NCBI GenBank assembly: GCA_947455365.1
Contig: CANGNU010000056.1
Span: 1-6,549, forward strand
DNA: 6,549 bases
DNA from: Rickettsiales bacterium
GTDB taxonomy: Bacteria; Pseudomonadota; Alphaproteobacteria; Rickettsiales; UBA1997
Reading direction: 5' to 3'
Part shown: one piece after another, positions 1-6,299 of the stretch
Numbering within the stretch: the stretch's first letter is position 1
Layout of the letters: the number at the start of each line of letters is the position of its first letter
The notes under the pieces: model-generated
The model's input: only the letters and a program-made list of their open reading frames with translations
What the model was told of the DNA's origin: nothing
Databases searched by the model: none
Translations under genes and position numbers: made by a program

Positions 1-887
1 ATATTATTGATGAAGTAGAGGGCAAACTTGCTAATTTAAAGGCTGCAATTGCTTCTCACCTAAATGATAAAAAGCGTGGACAAAAAATTAAAGAGGGCTT
101 AAGTCTTGCTATTATTGGTGCGCCGAATGTTGGAAAATCTAGTTTGTTAAATTTTTTAGCAAAAAGTGAAGTGGCAATTGTTTCTGACATTGCTGGTACA
201 ACGCGCGATGTAATTGAAATTCACCTAGAAATTGCCGGCGTTGCAGTAAAAATTGCCGACACTGCAGGCTTGCGTGAAAGTATTGATGCAATTGAAAAAG
301 AAGGAATAAAACGGGCGCGACAAAAAGCGCAAGATGCCGATTTAAAGCTTCTGCTGTTTGATGCGGCAACTGGTAGAATTTCTGCGGAAGAAGAAAAATT
401 AATTGATGAAAATACAATAATTGTAATGAATAAAATTGATCTATTACAAAAAAATAATTTTGAGAATTGTTTAAATTCTCAAGAAAAAAAATTAGAAGAT
501 TCTCGAAATAAATTTAGCGCTAACAGAGAAAATAATTTTTTAATTGAGTTAAATAAAAACTTGCAAGGCCTTGATTTTAAAGGCGCCAGCATTGTTGAAA
601 TTTCTCTCAAAGAAAATAAAAATACTCAACTTCTTTTTCAAAAACTAGAAGAAAAAGTGTTGGAAATTTTACCGCAGCAATCTTCGCCATTAATTACGCA
701 AGAGCGTTATCGCCACTGTTTGAGCGCTGCGCTGGCCTGTTTGGAAGATTTTTCATTGGATAAAAATATTGAATTGGCAGCGGAAGATTTGCGTTTGGCT
801 TCTGGGCAAATTGCTAAAATTACGGGGCGAGTTGGTGTTGATGATATTTTGGATGTGGTGTTTTCGCGCTTTTGTATTGGGAAGTAG
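1..887 (+). CDS. mnmE: MnmE (TrmE), tRNA-modification GTPase, C-terminal ~295 residues
   Basis: With MnmG, MnmE installs the carboxymethylaminomethyl/aminomethyl group on wobble uridine 34 of certain tRNAs; it acts in the cytoplasm as a dimer. The reading frame is open from base 3, so the N-terminal folate-binding domain lies left of the window. The G domain inserted in the helical domain is clear: P-loop GAPNVGKSS (117-143), switch I GTTRD (195-209), DTAG (258-269) and NKID (429-440). The C-terminus ends F-C-I-G-K, carrying the catalytic Cys typical of MnmE (CIGK at 873-884), followed by TAG. The stretch between NKID and the G5-like S-L-K (603-611) is about 54 codons, roughly 35 longer than in E. 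coli, and is Lys/Asn/Glu-rich, suggesting a surface-loop insertion. It is convergent with the next gene. Identification is secure from the motif set and the C-terminus. Confidence 0.97.
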   Translation, partial: IIDEVEGKLANLKAAIASHLNDKKRGQKIKEGLSLAIIGAPNVGKSSLLNFLAKSEVAIVSDIAGTTRDVIEIHLEIAGVAVKIADTAGLRESIDAIEKEGIKRARQKAQDADLKLLLFDAATGRISAEEEKLIDENTIIVMNKIDLLQKNNFENCLNSQEKKLEDSRNKFSANRENNFLIELNKNLQGLDFKGASIVEISLKENKNTQLLFQKLEEKVLEILPQQSSPLITQERYRHCLSAALACLEDFSLDKNIELAAEDLRLASGQIAKITGRVGVDDILDVVFSRFCIGK

Positions 888-903
888 TGTGGTTGGGGGT
901 TAG

Positions 904-923
904 ATTCCCGCTTTCGCGGGAAT
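904..923. repeat. GC-rich palindromic repeat in convergent gap
   Basis: Two perfect 8-base arms, ATTCCCGC (904-911) and GCGGGAAT (916-923), flank the loop TTTC. The element lies between the converging ends of mnmE and the PEBP gene. Neither strand has a T-run directly after the stem, so it is not a canonical intrinsic terminator, although a stem here could still slow polymerase or protect 3' ends. The sequence matches a well-known dispersed proteobacterial repeat type which, read through, gives the spurious peptide S-F-P-R-K-R-E-S. Membership in a dispersed family is inferred, since only one copy is in the window. Confidence 0.75.
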
Positions 924-952
924 GACATTGGGCCTAAAAATGGTAAGTTGCG

Positions 953-1498
953 TTATTTTTTTCTCTCATAAAGCGCGGTAATTGAAGCTTTCTCAATTGT
1001 TACGCCATTCAAATTATAGCCAATTAACGCTGCAGATGCATCTTTTTCTACTGGTAATTTTTCAACTGATAAAGCATAAACAGTAAAAATATAATGATGC
1101 TTGCCATGACCTACTGGAGGGCAGGCGCCGCCAAATTCATTGCTGCCGAAATCTGTTTTGCCAAAAATAACACCATCGGCAATTTTTTTATCACCAGCGG
1201 CAATTTCGGTTTTAGTAACGGGAATGTTGTAGGCGAGCCAGTGCCACCAACCACTGCCAGTTGGGGCGTCTGGGTCGTAGGCGGTGATTGCCAAACTTTT
1301 TGCATTGGTAGGAATTCCCTTAATAGAAATTTGCGGTGATTCATTTTTGCCAGTGCAACCAAAACTGTTGTAAACCTGCGCCGCGCTAAGCATTTTTCCT
1401 TCATGAATATTGCGACTTTCAATGGTAAGTTTTGCTTGAGCAATATTAGAAGTTAGAATTGCTAATGGTAAAATTATTAAATATAAATTTTTATTCAT
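953..1498 (-). CDS. Secreted PEBP / YbhB-YbcL family protein (Raf-kinase-inhibitor-like)
   Basis: This 181-residue protein belongs to the phosphatidylethanolamine-binding-protein family in its bacterial YbhB/YbcL form. Biochemical roles of these proteins are poorly defined. Residues 1-22 form a signal peptide: MNKN, a hydrophobic core, then A-Q-A before K23, a good signal peptidase I site, so export to the periplasm is likely. The mature part has the ligand-pocket signatures DPDAP (75-79) followed by W-W-H-W (84-87), and G-G-A-C-P-P-x-G-H-G with H-H-Y-x-F-x-x-Y-A-L (123-143). Two Cys (48, 126) are present. Length is normal for the family. The ATG is chosen because it gives an intact signal peptide; no Shine-Dalgarno is seen. 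It is the last of three leftward genes, 73 bases after the CDF gene. A weak promoter-like pair (TTGAAA, 17 bases, AAAAAT) lies in that gap, so it may be co-transcribed or independent. Confidence 0.93.
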   Translation of the reverse strand: MNKNLYLIILPLAILTSNIAQAKLTIESRNIHEGKMLSAAQVYNSFGCTGKNESPQISIKGIPTNAKSLAITAYDPDAPTGSGWWHWLAYNIPVTKTEIAAGDKKIADGVIFGKTDFGSNEFGGACPPVGHGKHHYIFTVYALSVEKLPVEKDASAALIGYNLNGVTIEKASITALYERKK

Positions 1499-1571
1499 AT
1501 GCTTGGATTGTTGTTAATAAATTAATTGCGTTCATTTTTAATTAGGCTTGGCAATATTTCAAGGTTAGAAA

Positions 1572-2483
1572 TTATACAGGATCAACATGAGTCATTACAT
1601 TTAAAACTGGCAAAATTTCCATTACTCTTTTACTGGCATTAAGTGCAATATCGTGCCCAACCTTTACTGTTGCGGTTCCGTCAACTTCAATATGAACATC
1701 GACTAAAATCATATCACCCATTTTGCGAGTTTTTAAACTGTGAAAACCCTTGACGCCATTGGTTTCTTTAATGATTGAAGCAATTTGTGAATATTCTTCT
1801 TCTGAGGCAGATTTATCCATCAGCTCATGCAGGGCTTGCCACGAGAACTTCCAGCCCATTTTTGCAATGATTAGTCCAATGATTAGCGCGCCTACAGAGT
1901 CTAAGATGGGATAGCCCATCAACGCGCCAACAATTCCCATTGCTACTACTAATGATGAAGCGGCGTCCGACCTTGCGTGCCAAGCATTAGCGACCAACAT
2001 TGATGATTTTACTTTTTTTGCTACTGACAACATGTAGCGAAATAAAAATTCTTTTGCCACAAGCGCGCTTAGAGCCACCCATAGCGCTACAATTTGCACT
2101 TGTGCGGTTGCAACAGGAAAAATAATTTTCTCGCCAGCTTTCCATAACATTGCGCCACCTACAACCAGTAGCGACAAACCCAGAAATAATGAGGCGGCGG
2201 TTTCATAGCGATGATGGCCATAATTGTGGTCATGGTCGGCGGCCTTAGAGCTGTGCTTGTTGGCGAAGAGTACGATGAAGTCGGAGAGTAAATCTGATAA
2301 AGAGTGAATGCCGTCTGCAATCAAGCCTCGTGAGCCTGCAACGAATCCAACTAAAATTTGTGCAATGCTAAGAACTAAATTTATTGCAACACTAACTAAG
2401 GTGCTTTGCTTGGCGGCCCTTTGTTTGTCTGGCGAAACCAGCTCTTCGTTTTCAGAAAAATTATACATTGAATTTTTATTCAT
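1572..2483 (-). CDS. Cation diffusion facilitator (CDF) divalent-metal exporter
   Basis: A 303-residue inner-membrane CDF transporter that probably exports Zn2+ or a related divalent metal by proton antiport. About six membrane segments can be seen at roughly 27-49, 52-74, 93-114, 127-150, 162-188 and 192-210, followed by a cytoplasmic ferredoxin-like domain (about 215-303). The intramembrane metal site is H60-x3-D64 (in D-G-I-H-S-L-S-D) with H169-x3-D173 (in W-H-A-R-S-D). This is an HD-HD site, whereas E. coli YiiP/FieF has DD-HD. The C-terminal domain keeps likely metal-binding residues H248, H264, H277 and the terminal H299-x-D301. A His/Asp-rich loop (H84, H86, H90, H91) precedes TM3. A second Met at residue 6 could be the true start; neither start has a Shine-Dalgarno. 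It lies 56 bases after the MFS gene. The metal cannot be assigned from sequence alone. Confidence 0.95.
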   Translation of the reverse strand: MNKNSMYNFSENEELVSPDKQRAAKQSTLVSVAINLVLSIAQILVGFVAGSRGLIADGIHSLSDLLSDFIVLFANKHSSKAADHDHNYGHHRYETAASLFLGLSLLVVGGAMLWKAGEKIIFPVATAQVQIVALWVALSALVAKEFLFRYMLSVAKKVKSSMLVANAWHARSDAASSLVVAMGIVGALMGYPILDSVGALIIGLIIAKMGWKFSWQALHELMDKSASEEEYSQIASIIKETNGVKGFHSLKTRKMGDMILVDVHIEVDGTATVKVGHDIALNASKRVMEILPVLNVMTHVDPV

Positions 2484-2497
2484 TGGTATAGTGTGAT

Positions 2498-2509
2498 ATT
2501 ATAATAGCA
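2498..2509 (-). promoter_or_regulatory. Candidate extended -10 promoter for CDF gene
   Basis: On the minus strand this reads TGCTATTATAAT, containing a perfect TATAAT and also TGC-TATTAT, an extended -10 form. No good -35 is found 16-18 bases upstream. If TATAAT is used, the transcript would begin only about 5-10 bases before the annotated ATG at 2483, giving a nearly leaderless mRNA, or about 20-25 bases before the Met-6 codon. The region is AT-rich, so chance matches are likely. Confidence 0.3.
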
Positions 2510-2539
2510 AAATAATAAAAAGTTGCATTAAAAATTATT

Positions 2540-3745
2540 TTACTGCGCGCTATTTCTGCCTAACCAAAATTGCACAATAAACGCCGCACTCGCCAATAAT
2601 AAAAACCCAACAAACATTGGCATTAAAGTGCCATTATAAGCCTGCCCAATCAGTGTTCCTAATGTAACAGAAATTGCTGAAGATAAAGAGCCAACCAGCG
2701 CCGAGGCAATGCCAGCAAGGTGTCCCATTGGTTCCATTGCTAATGCGTTGAGGTTGCCGAATAATAATCCAAGGCAGAAAAATGTTACTAAGGCGTAAAT
2801 CATAAATTGCCATAATGGCAGGCCTTCAGGCTGTAGGAATGACAGCGCAAGAAAAATTATCGACATTGCAATCATTAAAATTAGGGCGCGATGGCAAATA
2901 AATTTCATGCCGTAGCGCCGCACAATCATTGAGTTGGTGATTGAGGCCGCGCCAATTGATAATGCAGAGAGCGCAAAATATAGCGGAAATAATTCTCCCA
3001 CTTGAAAATAATCCTGAAAAATTTGTGGCGACGAAGTGAGATAACCAATGAGCGCGCCAAAAACCAAGCCAGCGCAAATGGTGTATCCTAAAGTTATTTT
3101 ATTGCTGACAACTTTACAGAAATCGTGCCAAATAGCGCGGGCGTTGAACGGGCGAATGTCGTTTGTTTTTAAAGTTTCGGGCAGACGAAAAATTGTGAGC
3201 AAAGTTGCGGCGAGGGCGGCAATAAAAAATATTGCAAAAATCATCCGCCAATTTGCGAAGAGTAAAATTAATTGGCCAATGCTTGGCGCCACTACGGGGA
3301 CAATGATGAAGATGGTCATGACAAAGGACATTACGCGCGCCATTTCGCGGCCTTTGTATAAATCGCGAATGATGGCCATGCAGCTAATTCTTGGCGATGA
3401 AGCGCCAAAGCCTTGCAAAAATCTTCCAAACAGAAGCATGGGGAAGCTAGTGGCGGCAATGCTGCACAGGCATCCGATAATAAAAATTACCAAGCCAATA
3501 TAAACTGTTGGTTTGCGTCCGAAGCTGTCGGATATTGGGCCGAAGATGATTTGCCCGAAGGTAAAACCAAGAAATAATATGCCGATAACATATTGAGTTT
3601 GGTTTTCGTTAGTGATAGAAAATTCTTGTCCAATCAATGCTAGCGCGGGTAAAATCATGTCGATGGACATTGCCATGAGCGAAATAAAAAGCGCCATGAG
3701 GGTGATGAATTCAGGAAAGTTGGGGTGTTTGATTTGTTTTGCCAT
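2540..3745 (-). CDS. MFS multidrug efflux transporter, Bcr/CflA (DHA1) type
   Basis: This 401-residue protein has a twelve-helix pattern with a long central cytoplasmic loop (about 188-210), the standard size for Bcr/CflA drug:H+ antiporters of the inner membrane. Diagnostic pieces are S-I-D-x-I-L-P in helix 1 (D29), motif A G-P-I-S-D-S-F-G-R-K (69-78) between helices 2 and 3, R-F-L-Q-G in helix 4 (R108), R127-D128 after it, the motif-C-like V-P-V-V-A-P-S-I-G stretch in helix 5 (149-157), and R-L-P-E-T-L closing helix 6 (187-192). No frameshift or truncation is seen. It is the first gene of the leftward group and diverges from the nucleotidyltransferase operon across 213 bases. No Shine-Dalgarno precedes the ATG. 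The substrate cannot be told from sequence; members export chloramphenicol, bicyclomycin, sulphonamides or metabolites. Confidence 0.93.
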   Translation of the reverse strand: MAKQIKHPNFPEFITLMALFISLMAMSIDMILPALALIGQEFSITNENQTQYVIGILFLGFTFGQIIFGPISDSFGRKPTVYIGLVIFIIGCLCSIAATSFPMLLFGRFLQGFGASSPRISCMAIIRDLYKGREMARVMSFVMTIFIIVPVVAPSIGQLILLFANWRMIFAIFFIAALAATLLTIFRLPETLKTNDIRPFNARAIWHDFCKVVSNKITLGYTICAGLVFGALIGYLTSSPQIFQDYFQVGELFPLYFALSALSIGAASITNSMIVRRYGMKFICHRALILMIAMSIIFLALSFLQPEGLPLWQFMIYALVTFFCLGLLFGNLNALAMEPMGHLAGIASALVGSLSSAISVTLGTLIGQAYNGTLMPMFVGFLLLASAAFIVQFWLGRNSAQ

Positions 3746-3810
3746 GGTTTTTGTATTGTTGATTTTGGTTAATGTGTTAGCAAAATTTAAGCCTTTGTAA
3801 ATATGACAGC

Positions 3811-3838
3811 TTTATATGTTTGTAGCTATTAATGAAAA
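3811..3838 (-). promoter_or_regulatory. Candidate promoter for MFS gene
   Basis: On the minus strand TTTTCA (3838-3833) is followed after 16 bases by TATAAA (3816-3811). These match sigma-70 consensus at 4/6 and 5/6. The transcript would start near 3804, leaving a leader of about 60 bases before the ATG at 3745. Position is sensible, but AT-rich sequence makes chance matches common. Confidence 0.3.
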
Positions 3839-3848
3839 ATAATATAAA
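3820..3848 (+). promoter_or_regulatory. Weak candidate promoter for the nucleotidyltransferase operon
   Basis: TTGTAG (3820-3825), a 17-base spacer and TATAAA (3843-3848) give a -35/-10 pair matching 3/6 and 5/6. Transcription would start near 3855, placing the palindrome at 3888-3934 in the 5' untranslated leader. A start here would exclude translation of the small ORF from its ATG at 3832, so the two proposals conflict unless an upstream promoter is used. It overlaps the divergent candidate on the other strand. Confidence 0.22.
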
Positions 3849-3942
3849 ACTAACAGCAAGCCTTATTCATCAAAGTTTTTGCTCATGTTGCGCTTGTCGC
3901 GTTAATTATAGCGCCATTCTTAACGCAAGCGCAAGTGCTTAA
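3832..3942 (+). CDS. Possible 36-residue Cys-rich small ORF (leader peptide or chance)
   Basis: ATG at 3832, TAA at 3940-3942. The peptide is basic at the N-terminus (MKNNIK), has four Cys packed together at residues 17, 19, 20 and 22 (F-C-S-C-C-A-C-R), ends in N-A-S-A-S-A and has no acidic residue. It lies 16 bases upstream of the nucleotidyltransferase start and runs through the whole palindrome, so part of its sequence is dictated by the repeat. No Shine-Dalgarno is visible. It could be a regulatory leader peptide read at Cys codons, a precursor peptide, or chance. It does not look like a normal lasso precursor: there is no Asp/Glu to close a macrolactam ring. Not recognised as any family. 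Confidence 0.2.
   Translation: MKNNIKLTASLIHQSFCSCCACRVNYSAILNASASA
3888..3934. repeat. Strong interrupted palindrome / hairpin upstream of operon
   Basis: Left arm TTGCGCTT (3888-3895) pairs with AAGCGCAA (3927-3934), and GCGTTAA (3899-3905) pairs with TTAACGC (3920-3926). This gives 15 Watson-Crick pairs with a 3-base bulge (3896-3898) and a 14-base loop (3906-3919). It is the most ordered structure in the 213-base divergent gap. It could be an RNA leader hairpin, a protein-binding operator or a copy of a dispersed palindromic element. No T-run follows it directly, so this fold alone is not an intrinsic terminator. Confidence 0.65.
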
Positions 3943-3956
3943 TGTTAAATTTTTTT
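3920..3956 (+). terminator. Weak alternative hairpin plus T7, possible attenuator
   Basis: The right arm of the larger palindrome can instead pair downstream: TTAAC (3920-3924) with GTTAA (3944-3948) and AAGC (3927-3930) with GCTT (3937-3940), around a 6-base loop with a small internal loop. One A and then seven T (3950-3956) follow, two bases before the nucleotidyltransferase ATG. This fold and the 3888-3934 fold exclude each other, as in attenuators. The terminator-like fold is the weaker of the two and AT-rich, so function is uncertain. Confidence 0.27.
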
Positions 3957-3958
3957 AA

Positions 3959-5116
3959 ATGATTAACGAAGTTGATATTATCAAAAATTATAAGTTGAAT
4001 AGATCTATAATCGAAGTTTTTTATAGCGAGATTGTTTCCAAAGAAGATCAAAAATTGCTCGATTTAGCTTTTGCAAAAAAAATTGAGCAAGAAAAGCTGG
4101 ACCAATTTCTAAAAGAATGGGACATCGAAAAATTTGGCGAAAGAAAGTCAATGTTGCTTTCTTATTTAATGAAAACAAATCCTCAATTGCAGTTTTCAAT
4201 GTATGAAAAACCAAGATTAGAAGGCTTGTTGAAATATCACCGTTTTCACAATTTAAAACTTATTTCTCATTATACAAAAATTGTGAAGGCGCTTAATTGT
4301 GCCAATATTTTTCCAATGATTCTCAAAGGTGGCGCGATGAAACATATTCGCCCTGAACTTCCGCGCGCCATGGGAGATATTGATATTTTAATACCAGAAG
4401 AAGCAGAATTTTTAAAAGCGCGCGAAATTTGTAGAAATTTGGGTTATGTTGAAGAAATTCCCGATGGCAATTCTGTCGATTTTCACTTGCCAAATTCAAC
4501 AGAAGGAATTATCGATATTCACCTCTACATTCCACTTGAAACCAATTATAACAAAGAGTTTTTGCAAGATTTATTTTTGCGCGCCAAAAAAGAAAAAGTT
4601 TTTGGCGCCGAAGCTTTTGTTCCGCGTTTTGAAGATTTGCTATTTTTAGCAATGATTAATCTGGCGCGAAATTTGAACAACAAAACCAGTTTGCAAGGAA
4701 TTCTATACTCTTTGTTTGATTTTAAATATTTGGCCGCAAAACCAAGCTTTAATTGGAATTTAGTTTTGCAAAATATAGTTAAAACCAAAACTTATGTTCA
4801 GGCTCTTTTGGCGATGAAATTTACCAATAGAATTATTCCCGAAATGTTGCCAGAATTGCTGCTAAAAAATAATACAATTAATACAAAATTTAATCGATAT
4901 TGTAACAAAATAATATTTCATCACTTTTATTTTAACAATCTTAGAAAGCGTTGCAAAACCTTGAATTTAAAGGATGCTCTAAAAAGCGCGGAGAATTTTA
5001 AAGATTATTTGATTAGAAAGCCGAAATATTTTTTTATCAAGAGAATAGTTCGTAATAGCCATTTTCTGATTAAAATTTTTTTGCTGCTAAATAAAGAAAA
5101 ACTGGAAACAAAATGA
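3959..5116 (+). CDS. Uncharacterised nucleotidyltransferase family protein (NTP_transf_5 type)
   Basis: A 385-residue protein of the pol-beta-like nucleotidyltransferase superfamily, resembling the 'uncharacterised nucleotidyltransferase' group often found beside PqqD/HprK-like genes. The core has I-L-K-G-G (121-125), R136, then G-D-I-D-I-L (139-144) with the metal-binding pair D140/D142. A candidate third acidic residue is D186 in I-D-I-H-L, with a further D174 in V-D-F-H. F-E-D-L-L-F-L-A (224-231) opens the C-terminal helical part. Thus a nucleotidyl-transfer active site looks intact, but the acceptor is unknown. Residues 1-110 are charged and helical; the C-terminus is Lys/Asn-rich. ATG 3959 is the first possible start because TAA precedes it in frame; no Shine-Dalgarno, and T7 lies just upstream. 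Its stop overlaps the next start (ATGA), indicating translational coupling. The gene is very AT-rich compared with the transporters to its left. Confidence 0.85.
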   Translation: MINEVDIIKNYKLNRSIIEVFYSEIVSKEDQKLLDLAFAKKIEQEKLDQFLKEWDIEKFGERKSMLLSYLMKTNPQLQFSMYEKPRLEGLLKYHRFHNLKLISHYTKIVKALNCANIFPMILKGGAMKHIRPELPRAMGDIDILIPEEAEFLKAREICRNLGYVEEIPDGNSVDFHLPNSTEGIIDIHLYIPLETNYNKEFLQDLFLRAKKEKVFGAEAFVPRFEDLLFLAMINLARNLNNKTSLQGILYSLFDFKYLAAKPSFNWNLVLQNIVKTKTYVQALLAMKFTNRIIPEMLPELLLKNNTINTKFNRYCNKIIFHHFYFNNLRKRCKTLNLKDALKSAENFKDYLIRKPKYFFIKRIVRNSHFLIKIFLLLNKEKLETK

Positions 5117-6294
5117 ACGCAGTTGCAAATCATCAAAAAGTGAGTTTTTGTCTTCAAAAGATAGATTCCTACATCAAGCAAAACCACCAGCTTCAATGGC
5201 AAAAATATGTGCAGCTGGGGTCAAAAATTGTTAAGTTAGTTTGTTATTCGCAAGATTTTATTCCGCTAATTGAGAAGCAGCTTTCTTACGCGCTAAAAGA
5301 CGCTGCCAATAGCTACGATGCGACAATTATTTTATGGAATGAAAAAGAAATTGAATTATTTGCAAGTAGCATTATTGATGATCACACTAAATCTCGTTTA
5401 CGCTTGCAGCAATTGGCTTGCAAGAGCAAGGATGTTGATTTTGAAATAGTTGACAATGCAGATTTACAGCGCAAATTATTGACTAGAATTAGCGCTAAAA
5501 ACGGAATGGTTAATCATTTTGAAATTTTAGATAGTTTATATTCAAAACATAATCCAATTATTAGAAGTAGCGCCGTTGGTGGAATTATCAATGCTTACGA
5601 CCAAGAAAATAATATTTATTATTACGGCGTTAAAGATTTACATCCTGAAGAATTTATTAAGCAGGGACACATTTTTGTCCAAATTTTTAATAAAATAATT
5701 AAAGCTTCAAACGCAAATCTTGTTCATGCAGCGGTGGTAGGCATTGATAATAAAGGAATTTTATTTTGCGCAAGAGGACAAAGAGGAAAATCAACCTTAG
5801 CTGTTTTATCGATGATGGAAGGTTTTGAGTATGTCTCCGATGATTATCTGGTGCTAGAGCGAGAAGGTGGCGAGCTTTATTCTTATCCAATATATTCCAT
5901 TATTACTTTGTCTCCAAAAATGTATAATGAGCTTTATGATGACTTGAATGGCAAATTTGTTTCAAATAACGCGCGCAAAGATAAATATGTCATTGATATT
6001 AAAAATTATCATGGCGCTTTTCGCGACAAATATCCAATAAAAATCTGCATGTTTCCTCAAATTGTTGCTGATGCAGAACCAAGCATTGTTTCTTGTAAAA
6101 AAGGGCGCGCAATAGCGCAGCTTGTGTATTCAACGATAAATCAATTGGAAGATAAGCACGATATTGCAACTATTAAAAAACTAATATCCTTCATTAAAGA
6201 TTTTGATTTTTATCAAATAAATTTATGCTCTGATATTAAAAAAAATGTTGATTGCCTAAAGCAATTCTGCGCTAAAATTAACCAAAATAATTAG
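5113..6294 (+). CDS. HPr kinase/phosphorylase-like P-loop protein (HprK-related)
   Basis: This 393-residue protein has a C-terminal half resembling HprK-type kinases. L-V-H-A-A-V-V-G (203-210) leads into the P-loop A-R-G-Q-R-G-K-S-T (220-228), then Y-V-S-D-D-Y-L-V-L (240-248) with the acidic pair D243/D244 and S-Y-P-I-Y-S-I-I-T-L (257-266), the usual order in HprK-like kinases of peptide-modification clusters. The first P-loop glycine is Ala220 (A-x4-G-K-S-T). Residues 1-190 form a less recognisable N-terminal region, making it longer than a minimal kinase core. In paeninodin-type lasso clusters such a kinase phosphorylates the C-terminal Ser of the precursor; that role is only an analogy here. 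No HPr (PTS) gene is in view, so sugar regulation is less likely. The start overlaps the upstream stop by ATGA with a GGA about 9 bases before; the PqqD-like gene follows after 5 bases. Confidence 0.85.
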   Translation: MNAVANHQKVSFCLQKIDSYIKQNHQLQWQKYVQLGSKIVKLVCYSQDFIPLIEKQLSYALKDAANSYDATIILWNEKEIELFASSIIDDHTKSRLRLQQLACKSKDVDFEIVDNADLQRKLLTRISAKNGMVNHFEILDSLYSKHNPIIRSSAVGGIINAYDQENNIYYYGVKDLHPEEFIKQGHIFVQIFNKIIKASNANLVHAAVVGIDNKGILFCARGQRGKSTLAVLSMMEGFEYVSDDYLVLEREGGELYSYPIYSIITLSPKMYNELYDDLNGKFVSNNARKDKYVIDIKNYHGAFRDKYPIKICMFPQIVADAEPSIVSCKKGRAIAQLVYSTINQLEDKHDIATIKKLISFIKDFDFYQINLCSDIKKNVDCLKQFCAKINQNN

Positions 6295-6299
6295 AAATT

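Noticed and set aside
707..928. Minus-strand ORF beginning S-F-P-R-K-R-E-S
   Set aside because: This is the familiar spurious translation of the palindromic repeat, running on antisense into the mnmE 3' end.
1111..1443. 110-codon minus-strand ORF within the PEBP gene
   Set aside because: Same strand, shifted frame relative to a gene with signal peptide and both PEBP motifs; no domain of its own.
2509..2541. AT-only inverted repeat AAAATAAT...ATTATTTT after the MFS stop, considered as terminator
   Set aside because: All eight pairs are A-T with a 17-base loop; such matches are expected by chance in this AT-rich gap and would be very unstable.
3048..3503. 151-codon plus-strand ORF inside the MFS gene
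   Set aside because: Lies wholly antisense to a well-supported transporter; its Lys/Arg/Met/Ile mix has no recognisable domain and mirrors the complement of membrane-helix codons.
3832..3942. Small ORF as a standard lasso-peptide precursor
   Set aside because: It has no Asp or Glu to form the macrolactam ring and no Gly/Cys core start preceded by the conserved leader Thr in the right place; kept only as a possible leader or other peptide.
5113..6294. HprK-like protein as the genuine HPr kinase/phosphorylase of the PTS
   Set aside because: No HPr, EIIA or two-component partner is nearby, the P-loop is altered, and the neighbours are PqqD-like and nucleotidyltransferase genes.
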